This document shows positions 1 to 10,486 of a stretch of 64,000 nucleotides of DNA, one piece after another. Origin of the DNA: Brachypterus glaber (lineage: Eukaryota; Arthropoda; Insecta; Coleoptera; Kateretidae). A program made the translations under genes and the position numbers. The notes under the pieces are model-generated. The model was given only the letters and a program-made list of their open reading frames with translations. It made no database searches and was not told the origin of the DNA. Location: the NCBI GenBank assembly GCA_958510825.1, contig OY294050.1:44653249-44717248 (forward strand). Reading direction: 5' to 3'. Numbering within the stretch: position 1 is the first letter of the stretch; each line of letters opens with the position of its first letter.

Positions 1-2
1 AT

Positions 3-734
3 CCGTATAAATTATGTCTTAATCAAGAGTTACATGGGAGGGATTTTGAAAATAGGGTTCGATTTTGTGATGAACTTTTGGAATTAACAGGGGATGACGA
101 GGACTTTTCTACCAAAATTTTGTTTAGTGACGAATCTACATTTAAAAGCAATGGAGTTGTCAACAGGCATAACATGCATTATTGGTCTGTTGAAAATCCG
201 CATTGGGTTAGGCATGTTGACAACCAGCGGATTTGGTCTTTAAATGTTTGGGGAGGGGTACTGGGGGATTCAGTTATTGGACCTTACTTTTTTAATGGGC
301 ATCTAAATGGGAATATGTACCTAAATTTTTTGCGTGATGAATTACCGGAACTTTTAGAAGACGTACCACTAAATTTGCGAAATGACATAATTTTTATGCA
401 GAATGGGGCTCCTGCTCATTTTTTTCATGAGGTGAGGACTTTTTTGGATGAGACTTATAATACATGGATAGGTCGTGGTGGTCAAATTGCCTGGCCAGCA
501 AGATCACCCGATTTAACCCCGTGTGATTTTTTTTTGTGGGGATTTGTAAAGGACAGGGTTTACCGACAAGCTCCCACCACTCCTGAAAATATGCGTCAAA
601 GAATCGTTGAAGCATTTAACGAAATAACACCGGTAATGCTTCAACGAGTCAGACATAATTTTGAAAGTAGGCTTTTAATGTGTATTCAGGAGGATGGGAG
701 AACTTTTGAACATTTACGAAACGACTATGACTAA
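3..734 (+). pseudogene. Mariner/Tc1-type DDE transposase, C-terminal part, catalytic Asp lost
   Basis: An open frame runs in from the left window edge and ends at the stop after FEHLRNDYD. The first Met (position 78) is internal, because the same frame is open from position 3 with PYKLCLNQELHGRDFENR. The protein looks like the DDE endonuclease half of the IS630/Tc1/mariner superfamily, which cuts and rejoins DNA at its terminal repeats. Landmarks are FSDESTF (first catalytic Asp), QNGAPAH, and SPDLTPCDFFLWG (third acidic residue). In active relatives the second motif is normally QDGAP-H; here the codon at 402-404 reads AAT (Asn), so the enzyme is probably inactive although the frame is otherwise open. 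No terminal inverted repeat is visible after the stop. The start lies outside the window. Confidence 0.85.
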
Positions 735-774
735 CTACTTTACAAAAAGACAGATAGATACACAGATAGACTCA

Positions 775-885
775 GAAATCTAAACAAAATTAAATTGCTT
801 TATCGTGTTAAAAATGGGGGCTTCTTATGTAGACGATGTGGGGAAGAGGATCAATGCAGATACATATTAACTTGCTGCTTGATTT
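775..885 (+). pseudogene. LINE ORF2 C-terminal cysteine-motif scrap
   Basis: A short frame reads LNKIKLLYRVKNGGFLCRRC followed by GEEDQCRYILTC. This resembles the cysteine-rich tail found after the RT/RNase H region of many insect non-LTR retrotransposons (C-x2-C ... H/I-x-C). It lies just after the transposase stop and has no open continuation. It is a remnant too short to assign to a clade. Confidence 0.4.
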
Positions 886-1462
886 GAATCCATTTGAATC
901 GTGGAAGACTCGCAAAGAATTAGAATTATTTGCTAATAATAGATTTTGTGAAATGGCATTTATATTCCCATGATTCTCTGAAGTTAGATGCGTAATTTTG
1001 ACCTTTTTTCATCAGAACTGGAGTGATTTGGGAAAACCTAAGGACTAACATGGATTTATTTGAAATATTGTACAAAACAATTCTAATAACACTGAAAATA
1101 TTCTAGAAAGGCGTAATATTTTGTAGATGTAATTTGACACAATGATGAGTTAATTAATTCAAATATCATAAATACGTCTTGCGTTTCGCATATTAATAAA
1201 TATTATTAATAATAACAATCAATTTGATATTTTAACTTATGAGAATTATTCTTAGTATCATTTAACTTTTAATTCCAACCAAAATGTACGTAATTAATTA
1301 CATAACAATAAACTAATTGACTAAATTGCCCATAATATGACAGTTTTTTTCCTTTGTTCTTCTGTATTTGGTCTAATTTTGGTCTGGTTTGGTTCAAAAA
1401 AACAAAACAAACGACTAAGAACAAAAGCACGAAGTAGGACTAGATGAAGTGACCCTAATATG

Positions 1463-2011
1463 CAGGGCCGGACAGAGCCAGCCCGGGCCCCGGTGCAACT
1501 TTTTACTCGGGCCCCCATTTTTTCAAAACATAATTGTCCCATGCAGGCCTGCAGCTAAGGCACTGAGGGCCGAAGCGGCGCCCCCATTCATTAACTAAGC
1601 GCCGCAGTCGAAAATTTTTCCAAATTATGTTAATTTCTAACTGTTTTATTTTCATAGTTCAGCAAGCTTAAGTATGTGAAAAATAATAAAGTCTTAGCGC
1701 CGCAAGCGAATTTTTTTTCAATTTTGATAGCTCTGGCGCCGCGGGCGAATTTTTTTACAAATTTTAAAACACTAGTAACAGTGCACTATTATTTTTTACA
1801 AAAATCCAAAAAGGCTTAAGCGCTGCCGCGGCGAAGTTTTTTCTATTGCCCATTTGGAACGAGATCTACTTATTTGCTCATTTTGACGCCTTATCGATCT
1901 GGGGGAGTATAAATAAATAAACTGTTTATTAAAAACTTCTGTCGCCAGGCACCCTTCGAGCCCGGGCCCCGGGTAATCTGTACCCCCTGCACCCCTCTGA
2001 ATCCGGCCCTG
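1463..2011. mobile_element. hAT-type MITE with 8-bp target duplication
   Basis: The ends are CAGGGCCGGA on the left and TCCGGCCCTG on the right, a typical hAT terminus. They are flanked by a perfect 8-bp direct repeat CTAATATG (1455-1462 and 2012-2019), the length hAT transposases make. The 549-bp interior has no coding capacity and contains several GC-rich blocks of the type GCGCCGC-AGCGAA. Non-autonomous element. Confidence 0.9.
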
Positions 2012-2019
2012 CTAATATG

Positions 2020-3254
2020 AACCAGCTGCAACTTCATGCAACTGCGAAGGAAGGGGGTTCTTTACAAGCTAATTAATTATGTTTTTTAAAATCTCATAAT
2101 TATAAAACATGTTTTATCATAAGTTGTCCAATAGGTTTTGCTTTACCAATACTTTCATTATGATATAGACTTGACTTTGTAAAGATTAATCTAAGATTAA
2201 TCCAATCATACCAATTAAAAAATTTGATTGAGCGCAAAAAATCAAAATTTATTAGTAATTAAGTAATACACTCTGTAGTATAAAATACTCTAGTCCACAA
2301 GGTCCTTACTAAGTCTAAGTAAAAATCTAATTTATAACATTAGATTTGACATTTATTTTTATCGTGAACGTCATATTTGCAAACATTTATTTTCATAGCA
2401 TCCTCTCTTTTACATTAGCGGGGTCATTCCATAATGCACTTACCATTTTTTACCGTTTTCTAAAATTAAAAATTTAAATAGAAAACTATTGTTTTTAGTA
2501 AAAAAAACTATCATATGATAAAGAAATGATATTATTTTTTTAAATTTTGGCGTTAAAAAATGTTATTATGCTAAAAACAATTCTGTTTGTTGCTCTAGCC
2601 TAAAAACAGAAAAAAGTACAACACTTTTTTCTGGAGTAAATTGAAGGTAACTAGGTTTATATTGACTGGTAAAAAATATATTTTAATAGCTTTGATAATA
2701 ACGCCACAATTTGACTGATTTGTCTACCGTGGGACACCGTGTATTATTCAAACCTGCTGTAATAGTTATTTATGGTAAAGTAAGATATTGCCCATGAGAA
2801 AATTAACCAGCCAAGCAGGTTAATTTTCGAGAGGGCACTATCGGTTTACCCATGAGGTCCATACAAGGTTTTATCCAATAAATAGCTTAGGAATTCATAT
2901 TTTTATTAAAAATTTTAATGAAATTTACAAGAAAATAATTTGACATGTGACAGTTGAGTGGGTTAAATAAATAATTATCCACTCAATAAAGTAAAAGCCA
3001 CGCGGGGGTTATTATTGAGTTTATCTATTTAAAATAAAGCTGGTAATTATCTTATTATCTGTATGTATTGGATAAAAATATTTACTGTGGGATTTTTAAT
3101 TTACTCTCTTGCTTGAAGAAACAGACCATAAGTGCCGGAGTAAAAATTTTTAGCTTTATCAAATATATAGGAGTCTTGATTTTTGACAAACAGGTCTTTA
3201 ATAATTGGTTTGACATTTTAACCTTGACACTTTGTCATTGAGATCTCATTTAAA
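2020..3254. other. AT-rich intergenic DNA upstream of the Ly6 gene
   Basis: No coding frame or recognisable repeat ends were found. A TATA-like stretch AAATATATAG at 3161-3170 lies about 85 bp before the Ly6 start codon and could belong to its promoter, but no matching initiator was recognised with confidence. Confidence 0.4.
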
Positions 3255-3719
3255 ATGTTGTTTAAATATATTTTTATGCTGGTATTTTCCATTCAAATAA
3301 GTCTTTACCCAGCCACAGGCCTCCTGACGTGCTACGCTTGTCCCGATTTTATGGAAACGAACTATGAGATATGCCCAACTGTTACTGACAAAACAACCAA
3401 GTATAATTGTTCTGAAGGCAACAACGGATGCAAAACCACGGTTGATAAGACAGGAAAAGAGATTTCGAGAGGATGTGGTAACAAAAAAGTTGAAGGGTGT
3501 GTCCCTGATGATGATGACGATGGCAATATAGTATGCCGATGTTTTACAAGTTTATGTAATAACTGGGAGATTCTAACACAGGCACCATGGTGCAAGGGAC
3601 CGACTTGCCCGGAAAAACCGACAACAACTGGTCATAATGCAAAACATTCTGGCGGAAAAATGTATGTTAATTCTTGTGTTAATTTTATCTTAATTTGTGC
3701 ATTATTATTTTTAGTTTAA
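3255..3719 (+). CDS. Ly6/uPAR (three-finger fold) GPI-anchored protein
   Basis: An intact 154-residue protein. Residues 1-22 form a hydrophobic signal peptide. The body (about 23-102) starts LLTCYACPD and ends CRCFTSLCN, the paired hallmarks of an LU domain, with ten cysteines between and including them; two more follow in PWCKGPTC. A Thr/Lys-rich linker and a hydrophobic tail (VNFILICALLFLV) ending at the stop fit GPI-anchor attachment. Insect Ly6 proteins of this layout (boudin, crimpled, quiver/sleepless relatives) act at the cell surface in septate junctions, ion-channel modulation or secretion; which role applies here cannot be told. An acidic run DDDDDG sits in the last loop. The whole protein is one exon, which is unusual for this family and could mean a retrocopy. 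The first ATG gives the complete signal peptide, so the start is secure. Confidence 0.88.
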   Translation: MLFKYIFMLVFSIQISLYPATGLLTCYACPDFMETNYEICPTVTDKTTKYNCSEGNNGCKTTVDKTGKEISRGCGNKKVEGCVPDDDDDGNIVCRCFTSLCNNWEILTQAPWCKGPTCPEKPTTTGHNAKHSGGKMYVNSCVNFILICALLFLV

Positions 3720-3771
3720 AAATAATTTAATAATTTATTAATGCTTTTTTTATTTATCAATATAAAACGAA

Positions 3772-3777
3772 AATAAA
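3772..3777 (+). terminator. Likely polyadenylation signal of the Ly6 gene
   Basis: AATAAA 52 nt after the Ly6 stop codon, followed by an A-run. Distance and context suit a short 3' UTR. Confidence 0.45.
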
Positions 3778-4039
3778 AAAAAATCTGAAAATTTTTCATA
3801 AGTTTTTTGTGAAAACAATTTTACATCGAAAAAATCATTCACGAAAATATAAAAATATATTTTGGATATAAAACGTCGAAAAACGTAGAAAAAAGCAATA
3901 CCAATTTTTCATTTTTTTTTAACTAATACAAGACTTTCCTTGGGGAAAATAAAAATAGAAAAAGCTATGGTTATAATTACCATAATTATTATAATTACAA
4001 CAAAATTGAAAAAAAAATAATTATGTTTAAAAAATATAT

Positions 4040-4290
4040 AATCGGTTAATCTGCGGCATTTTTGTGATTAATGATTTAAAGTGCTATGAAATGCCGCTGT
4101 TAGGTCGTTTAGCCAGATGCCGACGGCCACCCGACGTTGAGCCGATGTAGTATTTCGATTATCATTTGCCATAATTTGGCCGACCGGCGATCAGACGTCG
4201 TTGCAACGTCGGGCTGACGTCAAATAGCGATGATTATTTGCCACCACTTTACCGACCGTCGACCGCCGAACCATTGTTTATTGGGGGGAA
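4040..4290. other. CpG-rich island in AT-rich DNA, unknown repeat
   Basis: A locally GC- and CpG-rich block with repeated short words of the type CCGACG, CGACGTTG and GACGTC, unlike its surroundings. No frame and no clear terminal repeats were found. It may be the inside of an old element. Confidence 0.3.
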
Positions 4291-4382
4291 GTTCAAAAAT
4301 ACTGAACACAATATTCAGCTGAACGTTCAGCGCATGCGCATATCAGTCCCGCAAATCACGGGTGCGTTCCAAAACAACGTAT

Positions 4383-5154
4383 CCCAGGTAGCAAAATAAC
4401 ATGACATTCACGTGAAAGTCACGTTAATATGTGACATGTGATGTTAAGATTGTAGTCTCATTTAACAAGAATGTAGCATGGTGGGGATGTCCTAAGTCCG
4501 CCCCTAATAACATCACACAATGACATCCCGAAAATAACGTGTTTGTGACATCATAAATCCACAATCCTGTTATATTTAATATCGTATGGATGCCGTTACT
4601 GGTACTTTAATATTTAAATAATATTCTAGTATATTAGCTTTTTCTAAATTAAAACCATTAAAAGCGCTATAACCCTATAAAAAAATCGGATTTAAAATCA
4701 ATCAGTAATTGAAACAATCACAGATTGAAACAGATAGATTCTAAATACGAAATTGCAGATTAAGCGGAGAATATATTCCTTTAATCCGTGTCTTGAGAAG
4801 CCCGGCAGAGCCCCCTATCCATTGGAAATCGTATAATTTGTATACAATTTCCTTATAATAATTTACTCTATCAACATCATCTTATATCGATTTTTTTGCT
4901 TCGAACGTCGGTGAGAAGCAAAATAACATGACATTCACGTGAAAGCCACGTTAATATGTGAAATGCGATATATTCACAGCGTTGCTAAATATTTGTTATT
5001 AAATAACATGGTTGTCACGTCACACGTGTTACGTTACAAATGTGATGTTAAATACGTGTTATTTTTCAATATTATGTGATGTTATGATTTAGTTTAAAAA
5101 TACACCCAAAAGTGATGTTAATTTATTGTAATATAACATCCCTTGCTACCTGGG
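4383..5154 (-). mobile_element. MITE family A (CCCAGGTAGC ends), copy 1
   Basis: Terminal inverted repeats CCCAGGTAGCAA / TTGCTACCTGGG enclose 772 bp without coding capacity. The flanking dinucleotide is AT on both sides. The element is opposite in orientation to the other three copies (6887-7631, 60544-61322, 62653-63428). A subterminal block containing TCACGTGAATGTCATG occurs both at one end and again in the middle next to TTCTCACCGACG, so half of the element looks internally duplicated. Confidence 0.88.
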
Positions 5155-5379
5155 ATACAGGGCGGATTTAAAACAATAATTTAAAACCAAACTTAAAAAG
5201 AGTTATTTTTGGTCAATCACAAGTAAATATAGGTTAAGCTTGGCTAGTTTAACATACGGGGTATAATAATTTCTTTAAACAATAAAGATGTTGGGTGTCT
5301 AAAAAAAATAATTTATTTTATTTTAAATGTTCTTTATGTTTGAACTTTAACCCCCTACAGACAAAGTGTATTTTTTCCT
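5155..5379. other. Spacer between MITE and satellite array
   Basis: AT-rich, with no frame and no recognised repeat. Confidence 0.4.
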
Positions 5380-6595
5380 GCTCTCCACCATAATATACAG
5401 GGTGTATTCATTTAACTCAACGCTAAAAAATCAAGCTGAATGCATGAAAAAATAGTAAAATTTTGTCTATCGCTACAAAACTTAAAATTTTATTTGCTTT
5501 TACCATTTTCTATAATATATTTTTATTTCAGCTCTCCGCGATAATATACGGGGTGTATACATTAAGCTGAAAGCTAAAAAATCAACCTGAACGCCTGAAA
5601 AAAATAGTAAAATTTTGTCTATCACTACAAAACTTAAAATCCTATTTGGTTTTACCATTTTCTACAATATATTTTTATTTCAGCTCATCGCGATAATATA
5701 CAGGGTGTATACATTAAACTGAACGATAAAAAAACAACCTGAATGCCTGAAAAAAATAGTAAAATTTTGTCTATCGCTACAAAACTTAAAATTTTATTTG
5801 CTCTTACCATTTTCTATAACATATTTTTATTTCAGCTCTCCGCGATAATATACGGGGTGTATACATTAAGCTGAAAGCTAAAAAATCAACCTGAACGCCT
5901 GAAAAAAATAGTAAAATTTTGTCTATCACTACAAAACTTAAAATCTTATTTGGTTTTACCATATTCTACAATATATTTTTATTTCAGCTCATCGCGATAA
6001 TATACAGGGTGTATACATTAAACTGAACGATAAAAAAACAACCTGAACGCCTGAAAAAAATATTAAAATTTTGTCTATCGCTACAAAACTTAAAATTTTA
6101 TTTGCTTTTACCATTTTCTATAACATATTTTTATTTCAGCTCTCCGCGATAATATACGGGGTGTATACATTAAGCTGAAAGCTAAAAAATCAACCTGAAC
6201 GCCTGAAAAAAATAGTAAAATTTTGTCTATCACTACAAAACTTAAAATCTTATTTGGTTTTACCATTTTCTACAATATATTTTTATTTCAGCTCATCGCG
6301 ATAATATACAGGGTGTATACATTAAACTGAACGATAAAAAAACAACCTAAACGCCTGAAAAAAATAGTAAAATTTTGTCTATCGCTACAAAACTTAAAAT
6401 TTTATTTGCTTTTACCATTTTCTATAATATATTTTTATTTCAGCTCACCGCGATAATATACGGGGTGTATACATTAAGCTGAACGCTAAAAAATCAACCT
6501 GAACGCCTGAAAAAAATAGTAAAATTTTGTCTATCACTACTAAACTTAAAATCTTATTTGGTTTTACTATTTTCTACAATATATTTTTATTTCAG
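5380..6595. repeat. Satellite array: eight 152-bp monomers in dimeric order
   Basis: Monomers begin near 5380, 5531, 5683, 5834, 5987, 6139, 6291 and 6443, a step of 151-153 bp. Each carries a GCGATAATATAC-GGGTGTATAC segment, an AATAGTAAAATTTTGTCTAT segment and a poly-pyrimidine end TTTATTTCAG. From the second monomer onward two types alternate (CTCTCCGCG with CTATCACTAC, CTCATCGCG with CTATCGCTAC), so the true repeat is a dimer of about 304 bp. The array stops abruptly at the last codons of the neighbouring LINE ORF2. Confidence 0.92.
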
Positions 6596-6886
6596 TGTTC
6601 CTTTGTAAGACAGTGTTCTGATCGTATTCTGCTAATTGTTGTTATTTGATGTCTTGACAGCCCCATGTTCTTGTACCATGTTTTGTTTGGTGTGAATTCT
6701 GTCCTTTCCCAATATCTGTGTCCTTTTATTTGTCCTACTGTGTCCCATTCTTCTTTCCATTTTCTGTTTATGTTTTGTTTGATTTCTTGCAAATAATCTA
6801 AAAAGTGGGTTTTAATGCTACTCGTTTGGATTTTTCTTGCAGCGTTGGCTATTCTATCTGCTATCTCATTTCCTTTTATATTTGTG

Positions 6887-7631
6887 CCCAGGTAGCAAGG
6901 GATGTTATATGAAAGGAAATTAACATCACTTTTGGGTGTATTTTTAAACTAAATCATAACATCACATAATATTGAAAAATAACATGTATTTAACATCACA
7001 TTTGCAACGTAACACGTGTGACGTGACAACCATGTTATTTTTTAACAAATATTTAGCAACGCTGTGAATATATCGCATGTCACATATTAACGTGGCTTTC
7101 ACGTGAATGTCATGTTATTTTGCTTCTCACCGACGTTCGAAGCAAAAAAATCGATATAAGATGATGTTGATAGAGTTAATTATTATAAGGAAATTGTATA
7201 CACATTATACGATTTCCAATGGACAGGGGGCTCTGCCGGGCTTTTCAAGACCACGGACACGGATTAAAGGAATATATTCTTCGCTTAATCTGCAATTTCG
7301 TATTTAGAATCTATCTGTTTCAATCTGTGGTTTTTTATAGGGTTATAGCGTTTTTAATGGTTTTATTTAGAAAAGGCTAATATCCTAGGATATTATTTAA
7401 ATATTAAAGTACCAGTAACGGCATCCATAAGATATTAGATATAACAGGAATGTGGATTTATGATGTGACAAACACGTTATTTTCTGGATGTCATTGTGTG
7501 ATGTTATTAGGGGCGGACTTAGGACATCCCCACCATGCTACATTCTTGTTAAATGAGACTACAATCTTAACATCACATGTCACATATTAACGTGGCTTTC
7601 ACGTGAATTTCATGTTATTTTGCTACCTGGG
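6887..7631 (+). mobile_element. MITE family A (CCCAGGTAGC ends), copy 2, inside the LINE
   Basis: CCCAGGTAGCAA ... TTGCTACCTGGG-type ends (the right end is slightly diverged), 745 bp, non-coding. It is flanked by TG on both sides. The host codons show that exactly 2 bp were duplicated: only removal of the element plus one TG restores PGHTNIKGNEIAD of the LINE RNase H. Confidence 0.92.
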
Positions 7632-7816
7632 TGTGTCCCGGTATCCAGCAAAATATTAAATCTACCCCCTCTTCTGATAATTCATATGCTATTTTCTTTG
7701 ATTCTAATGTGGTGTTGTCCGTTTTATATGTTGGTTTTGCTTGTGTTATTTTTCTTAATTGCTTGAGTCTGAGAGTATGATTGCTTTTTTAATGTTCTTA
7801 TTCTTGATTTCTTTTA

Positions 7817-8240
7817 CACGGAAAGAAATTAGTGGGCTCTGAGCTATACATTATAAGATATTTGGTAACAGTGGCAAATTATAGTGATTTAAGCTATAGA
7901 TTATAAGGGACACAATAACTAATAATGTTAAAAATAAATTGGAAGAGATTATATATATTACAGACACGATTATATTTATTACAGGCACTATTATAAATTT
8001 ACAGAAATTTTATTATATTATAAAAATTATTAGCACGGACAATAATTAAATCTATTTAAGCTATAAATGCCATACTATTTGTTATATTTTATTATTCACT
8101 AAACAATTAAAGTATTTCATATAAATTTTTACACTGACTGCCATAATTGTAAGAGAAAGCCTTGTATTTATATAATAAGCGATTATAATTTGCTTGGTAT
8201 GTGTGTTATAGCGCTCCTAGCTATAATTTTTTTTTCCGTG
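7817..8240. mobile_element. MITE with CACGGAAA ends and TA duplication, inside the LINE
   Basis: The ends CACGGAAA / TTTCCGTG enclose 424 bp of very AT-rich non-coding DNA. They are flanked by TA (7815-7816 and 8241-8242). Excision with one TA rejoins LINE codons ...INLALKEIKN... in frame, which confirms the limits. The TA target fits Tc1/mariner-type mobilisation; the helper family is unknown. Confidence 0.85.
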
Positions 8241-8482
8241 TAGGGCTAGATTGATGGCTTTTACTTCTGCTGAGCATATCGAGCTAGTGTCTGGTAGTTT
8301 AGTCATTAAATTGGAGTTTAGTTTTGGAATGTGTACTCCTGCACCCGTTGTACCTTCCGCTTTGGATCCGTCTGTATATATGTCTATGTAATCCTGCCAT
8401 GATGTATTTAGCCATTCTCTAAATCTTATTTTGTTGTCTTCGTTTTTCCCTAGGTTCGAGTTAATCAGATGCAGTTTCCCCT

Positions 8483-9202
8483 CTATGTCTTCTTGTTTAT
8501 ATGCGTATAATGGCCAATTTTGTGAGACGTACATTTCATTTTCTTTTCCCTTGTAATATTCATATGCTTTGCATACCACCGGTGTTTCTCTTGCACCCCA
8601 GAATGGACTTTTTTTGTGGCTTCTGATAGTTTTCTTATTGCTACCGTGATGGGGTTCTGCTGTATTGCCATTTGTTTTCCTACATATTTATATGCTAGCC
8701 ATTCTCTTCTTCTGCTTAGTGGCCATTCTCCACTTTCTCCTAACAGTATGTTTGTTGGTGTAGATTTCATTAATCCAAGGGCAGTTCTAATGGCCTGGAA
8801 TTGTACTCTGTCTAGTTTTTTTAAGTATGCTTTTGGTGTTCTGCAATAGAGATGGCTAGAATAGTCTAGATGTGGCAATACCACTGCTTTGTATAGCATC
8901 AGCATTGTTTGTGGGTCAGACCCCCACCAGGTTCTACACAGTGCTTTCAGAATGTTGAGTCCTCCTTGTGCCTTTGTTGTTTGTTTTTCAATATGTTCCT
9001 TGAACGTGACTGCGTAATCTAAAGTTGTTCCCAGGTAGGTTTTCTCATTTTTCCATGGTATGTTTTCGTGACTGTATATTATTCTGGGTAGCCTTGGTGT
9101 TCGTCCTTTTTTCCTGAATAGTAGCGCGGAGCTTTTTGGTGTTGATATTTCTAGGCCATGTTCCGCCATCCATCCTTCTATATTTTCCAGTGTGGCATTC
9201 AT
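8483..9202 (-). pseudogene. LINE ORF2: reverse transcriptase C-terminal (thumb) region
   Basis: An open stretch of 239 codons reads from MNATLENIEGWMAEHGLEIS through STPKSSALLF, YLGTTLD and the thumb region (LPHLDYSSHLY, QFQAIRTALGLM). Such sequences follow the FADD catalytic box in I/Jockey-type RTs. It continues in another frame into the RNase H region near 8540, so at least one frameshift separates them. Confidence 0.85.
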
Positions 9203-10486
9203 GGCGTGTGCCGCCTGTTCTAGGTTATCTACGCTTACTATAATGGCTATGTCGTCGGCGAATTGTATTATTTGACATCCTAAGACACCTTCGTGTTTTA
9301 ACGAGTCTGAATAAATATTGAAATTGAAATATTGGGGCTTAGTGGGGATCCTTGTGGTAGTCCTTTGTTTGTTTTTTGAGGTCCTATGAGTTTTCCATTC
9401 ACATTTCTAATGTAAATCCATCGATTTTCTAAAATGCTGGATACCGAGTTGATAAGGTAGTTTGGAACACCTCTTTCCTGTAGAATTCTGTACATTATAT
9501 CCGGTTTTATATTGTCGTATGCAGCTTTGATGTCTAAATACTAATAAAGTTTTCTTCTTCTTTGTTAGATTTTTAAGTGCTTTTGTTGTTATGAATGTTA
9601 TATTGTCCTGTGTTCCTTTGCCTTTTCTAAAGCCAAACTGCAGCTGGTTTAGTGAGTTACTGTTTTCTAGAATATTTTCTAATCTGTTTTTTATTATGGA
9701 CTAAAATATTTTTCCTAGGCAGGAGGACAGTGCTATAGGACGTATGTCGTTTTCATCTTTAATTTTTTTTCCTGTTTTTGGTAGTGGGACAATTATGTAC
9801 TCCTTCCATTGCTTTGGGGGATGCTCCACCCCTCGCAGTATGTTATTGAAAATTTTAGCCAATTCGGTCAGTATTTCTTTAGGTAGGGTTTTAAGCATAC
9901 TATGGGACAGTTGGTCTTTACCAGTGGCGGTGTCCTTTTTGTTTGTCATAATTTCTGTGATCTCTTTCACTGTGATTTCTTTTATTTGATCTTGTTCTGT
10001 ATTTCTTGGGATACTTTGAAGGTCAGCTGTTGGAGGTGCTAATTTGTTTAATAGGTTTTCTAGGATAGGACCTACTGGAATTGCTGGTGTTGGAAGATTT
10101 CGTGATTTTGAGAATGCTTTTATTTTTCTCCATGTTTTACTTATTGCTTGTTCCTGGTTAAGGTCTTCACAAAATTTTCTAAATGAGTCTCTTTTCTCCT
10201 TGTTTAACGTTTTCTTTGTAATTGCTGCTATCCTTTGTGCTTCTATGAATTTTTTTATGGTAGTTGTTACTTTGTATTCCCTATAAGCTTTCCTTCTGTT
10301 CTCTACCGCTTCCTCGCATTCCACCAGACTGGACTTCTTTTCTTTTGTTTTCCTGATGACACTGGTATTGCGACCTCTGCTGTTCTCATAATGACTTCCA
10401 TGATTTCCTGGTATGTTGGGTTTTGGGTTTGATATTTTCCTAGCTCTTCTCTATATAGTTCCCAGTTTGCTTTCCTCAAATTGAAC
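9179..10486 (-). pseudogene. LINE reverse transcriptase segment, duplicate copy B
   Basis: Holds the linker and RT core of ORF2 on the minus strand (EYIIVPLPKTGKK, IRPIALSSCLGKIF, KGLPQGSPLSP, then FADDIAI). It repeats 10487-11792 almost base for base at an offset of 1306 bp. Near 9315-9330 a short rearrangement replaces the ILFNIYSDSLKHE region with a stop-containing sequence. A stop also lies in the KAFD region before the GLPQGSPLSP box (TAG near 9540). Not functional. Confidence 0.85.

Larger units (their letters stand above)
6592..8579 (-). pseudogene. LINE ORF2: RNase H domain and C-terminus
   Basis: All four expected acidic positions of a type I RNase H can be seen in order on the minus strand: IYTDGSKAEG, CSAEVKAINLAL, ILSDS, and WIPGH ... 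GNEIADRIA. RNase H removes the RNA strand after reverse transcription. The domain is split by two MITEs: 7817-8240 falls after INLAL, and 6887-7631 falls just after PGH. A small deletion follows SDS. The tail NKTWYKNMGLSRHQITTISR, then RIRSEHC, runs to a stop at the satellite junction. Removing each MITE with one copy of its target duplication restores the reading frame. Confidence 0.85.

Noticed and set aside
5380..6595. Possible CRISPR-like array
   Set aside because: Monomers are contiguous 152-bp satellite units without distinct spacers, in a eukaryotic context.
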